From Anaerolineae bacterium (lineage in GTDB: Bacteria > Chloroflexota > Anaerolineae > DRVO01): 5,536 nt of DNA. A program made the translations under genes and the position numbers. Below are positions 5,108 to 5,536 of the stretch, in pieces. The notes below the pieces were generated by a model. It searched no databases. It was not told where the DNA came from and was given only the letters and a program-made list of their open reading frames with translations. The DNA is taken from assembly GCA_012719195.1 (NCBI GenBank), contig JAAYAV010000092.1, forward strand, positions 1-5,536. Direction: 5' to 3'. Within the stretch, counting starts at the first letter, position 1. Each line of letters begins with the position of its first letter.

Positions 5108-5119
5108 GCGTGGCGAGAC

Positions 5120-5145
5120 CCATTGCCGACCATCCACGGCAATGG
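5120..5145 (+). repeat. 9-bp perfect stem in the rlmA-GntR gap, terminator or operator
   Basis: CCATTGCCG (5120-5128) and CGGCAATGG (5137-5145) are exact inverted repeats with an 8-nt loop, starting 13 nt after the rlmA stop. A stem this close to the stop could end or pause transcription, but ACCACTCC follows instead of a T-run. It lies about 28 bp upstream of the GntR-gene -35 box, so a regulator binding site is equally possible. Confidence 0.45.
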
Positions 5146-5172
5146 ACCACTCCAGTTGGCGGTAATTGGCAG

Positions 5173-5202
5173 TTGACAGCCCCTTGCAGGCCCATCTACC
5201 CT
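5173..5202 (+). promoter_or_regulatory. Promoter of the GntR-family regulator gene
   Basis: A perfect TTGACA (5173-5178) is followed after 18 nt by TACCCT (5197-5202), which keeps the TA...T skeleton of a -10 box typical of high-GC genomes. TGTAAT (5202-5207) is a better -10 by sequence but lies 23 nt from TTGACA. Transcription would start near 5209, inside the adjoining palindrome and about 29 nt before the GTG start codon. Confidence 0.6.
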
Positions 5203-5204
5203 GT

Positions 5205-5220
5205 AATGGATGCATCCATT
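5205..5220. promoter_or_regulatory. Perfect 16-bp palindrome, probable operator for the adjacent regulator
   Basis: AATGGATGCATCCATT equals its reverse complement and directly follows the -10 box, covering the predicted transcription start. Dimeric GntR-type repressors bind palindromes in this position and often repress their own gene, so autoregulation is the simplest reading. AATGGA recurs at 5141-5146, at the end of the upstream stem, hinting at a second half-site. Confidence 0.6.
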
Positions 5221-5237
5221 CGGCAGGGGAATGACCT

Positions 5238-5536
5238 GTGCAGGTTCGCGTAGATCGCCAGTCCAAGGTGCCGCTGTACCGGCAGGTAGCGGACCAGCTC
5301 CGCGCGCTCATCGTCGGGGGCGTGTTGCCCGGCGGACACCGGCTGCCTTCGGAGCGGGACCTGGCCCGCGAGTTGGGCGTGAACCGCACCACGGTGGTCA
5401 ACGCCTACGGCTCCCTGGCCGCTGACGGGCTGGTGGAGGGTCGGGTCGGCGTCGGGACGGTGGTGCGGGGACGGACGGAGCCGGAGCCCGAGCGCCCGGC
5501 GGCTCCCATGCCCTGGTCGGAGGCGATCCGGTACCG
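5238..5536 (+). CDS. GntR-family transcriptional regulator, N-terminal part, probably MocR type (cut by window end)
   Basis: The first 99 residues form a GntR winged helix-turn-helix: VPLYRQVADQLRALIVGG (11-28), LPGGHRLPSERDLARELGV (30-48), the recognition helix NRTTVVNAYGSLAADGLV (49-66) and the wing GRVGVGTVV (68-76). A Glu/Pro-rich linker follows (81-92), then PWSEAIRY (92-99). That start after the linker is typical of MocR proteins, whose C-terminal domain is an aminotransferase-like PLP fold. FadR-, HutC- and YtrA-type effector domains do not usually begin so, but the domain itself is out of view. The GTG start has AGGGGA seven nt upstream, and an in-frame TGA at 5232-5234 excludes longer starts. 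The gene has its own promoter and a palindrome at the transcription start. Its target genes are probably downstream of the window; rlmA upstream is not an obvious target. Confidence 0.85.
   Translation, partial: MQVRVDRQSKVPLYRQVADQLRALIVGGVLPGGHRLPSERDLARELGVNRTTVVNAYGSLAADGLVEGRVGVGTVVRGRTEPEPERPAAPMPWSEAIRY

Noticed and set aside
5210..5425. Plus-strand open frame starting with ATG at 5210 over the start of the regulator gene
   Set aside because: It is in another frame from the clear GntR winged-helix domain, and its ATG lies inside the palindrome.
1..5536. CRISPR array, tRNA, rRNA, insertion sequence or phage genes
   Set aside because: I saw no regularly spaced repeats, no tRNA cloverleaf with a GTTCRA-type T-loop in a non-coding gap, and no transposase or phage protein motifs.

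Overview
This is a high-GC bacterial window with dense genes, GTG and ATG starts, purine-rich Shine-Dalgarno sites and two perfect TTGACA -35 boxes. A SAM-I riboswitch, a zinc-ribbon RlmA-type rRNA methyltransferase, a ThiS/MoaD-aspartokinase gene pair and a CCTAACCCCC-bounded palindromic repeat together would fit a Chloroflexota-like genome. That placement is a guess from gene content, not something the sequence proves.

Layout. Positions 1-123 hold the 3' end of a plus-strand gene, probably a sugar mutarotase-like protein. Positions 155-302 hold a compact palindromic repeat with 10-bp terminal inverted repeats, lying between convergent genes. From about 4207 down to 383 runs one minus-strand transcription unit. 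In order of transcription it has a promoter (4207-4178), a SAM-I (S-box) riboswitch aptamer (4155-4051), a hairpin-rich expression platform (4032-3967), a ThiS/MoaD-like sulfur carrier (3959-3660), aspartate kinase lysC (3657-2251), a nitrilase-superfamily amidohydrolase (2254-1448) and a Gfo/Idh/MocA oxidoreductase (1372-383). The first three genes are tightly packed (2-nt gap, then a 4-nt GTGA overlap). The fourth follows after 75 nt with its own strong ribosome binding site. Divergently, rlmA (4259-5107) encodes a 23S rRNA guanine-N1 methyltransferase. It is followed by a GntR-family regulator, probably of the MocR type, cut by the window end (5238-5536). The regulator's own promoter is abutted by a perfect 16-bp palindrome.

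How it fits together. The SAM riboswitch ties the minus-strand operon to methionine/SAM supply. Aspartate kinase feeds the aspartate-to-homoserine branch. The small carrier, which ends in GGGH, is a candidate sulfur donor for thiocarboxylate-dependent homocysteine synthesis, probably after proteolytic exposure of its diglycine. The nitrilase and the oxidoreductase are the unexplained members of this SAM-sensing operon. The strongest discovery here is the combination of riboswitch, sulfur carrier, aspartokinase and two orphan enzymes.
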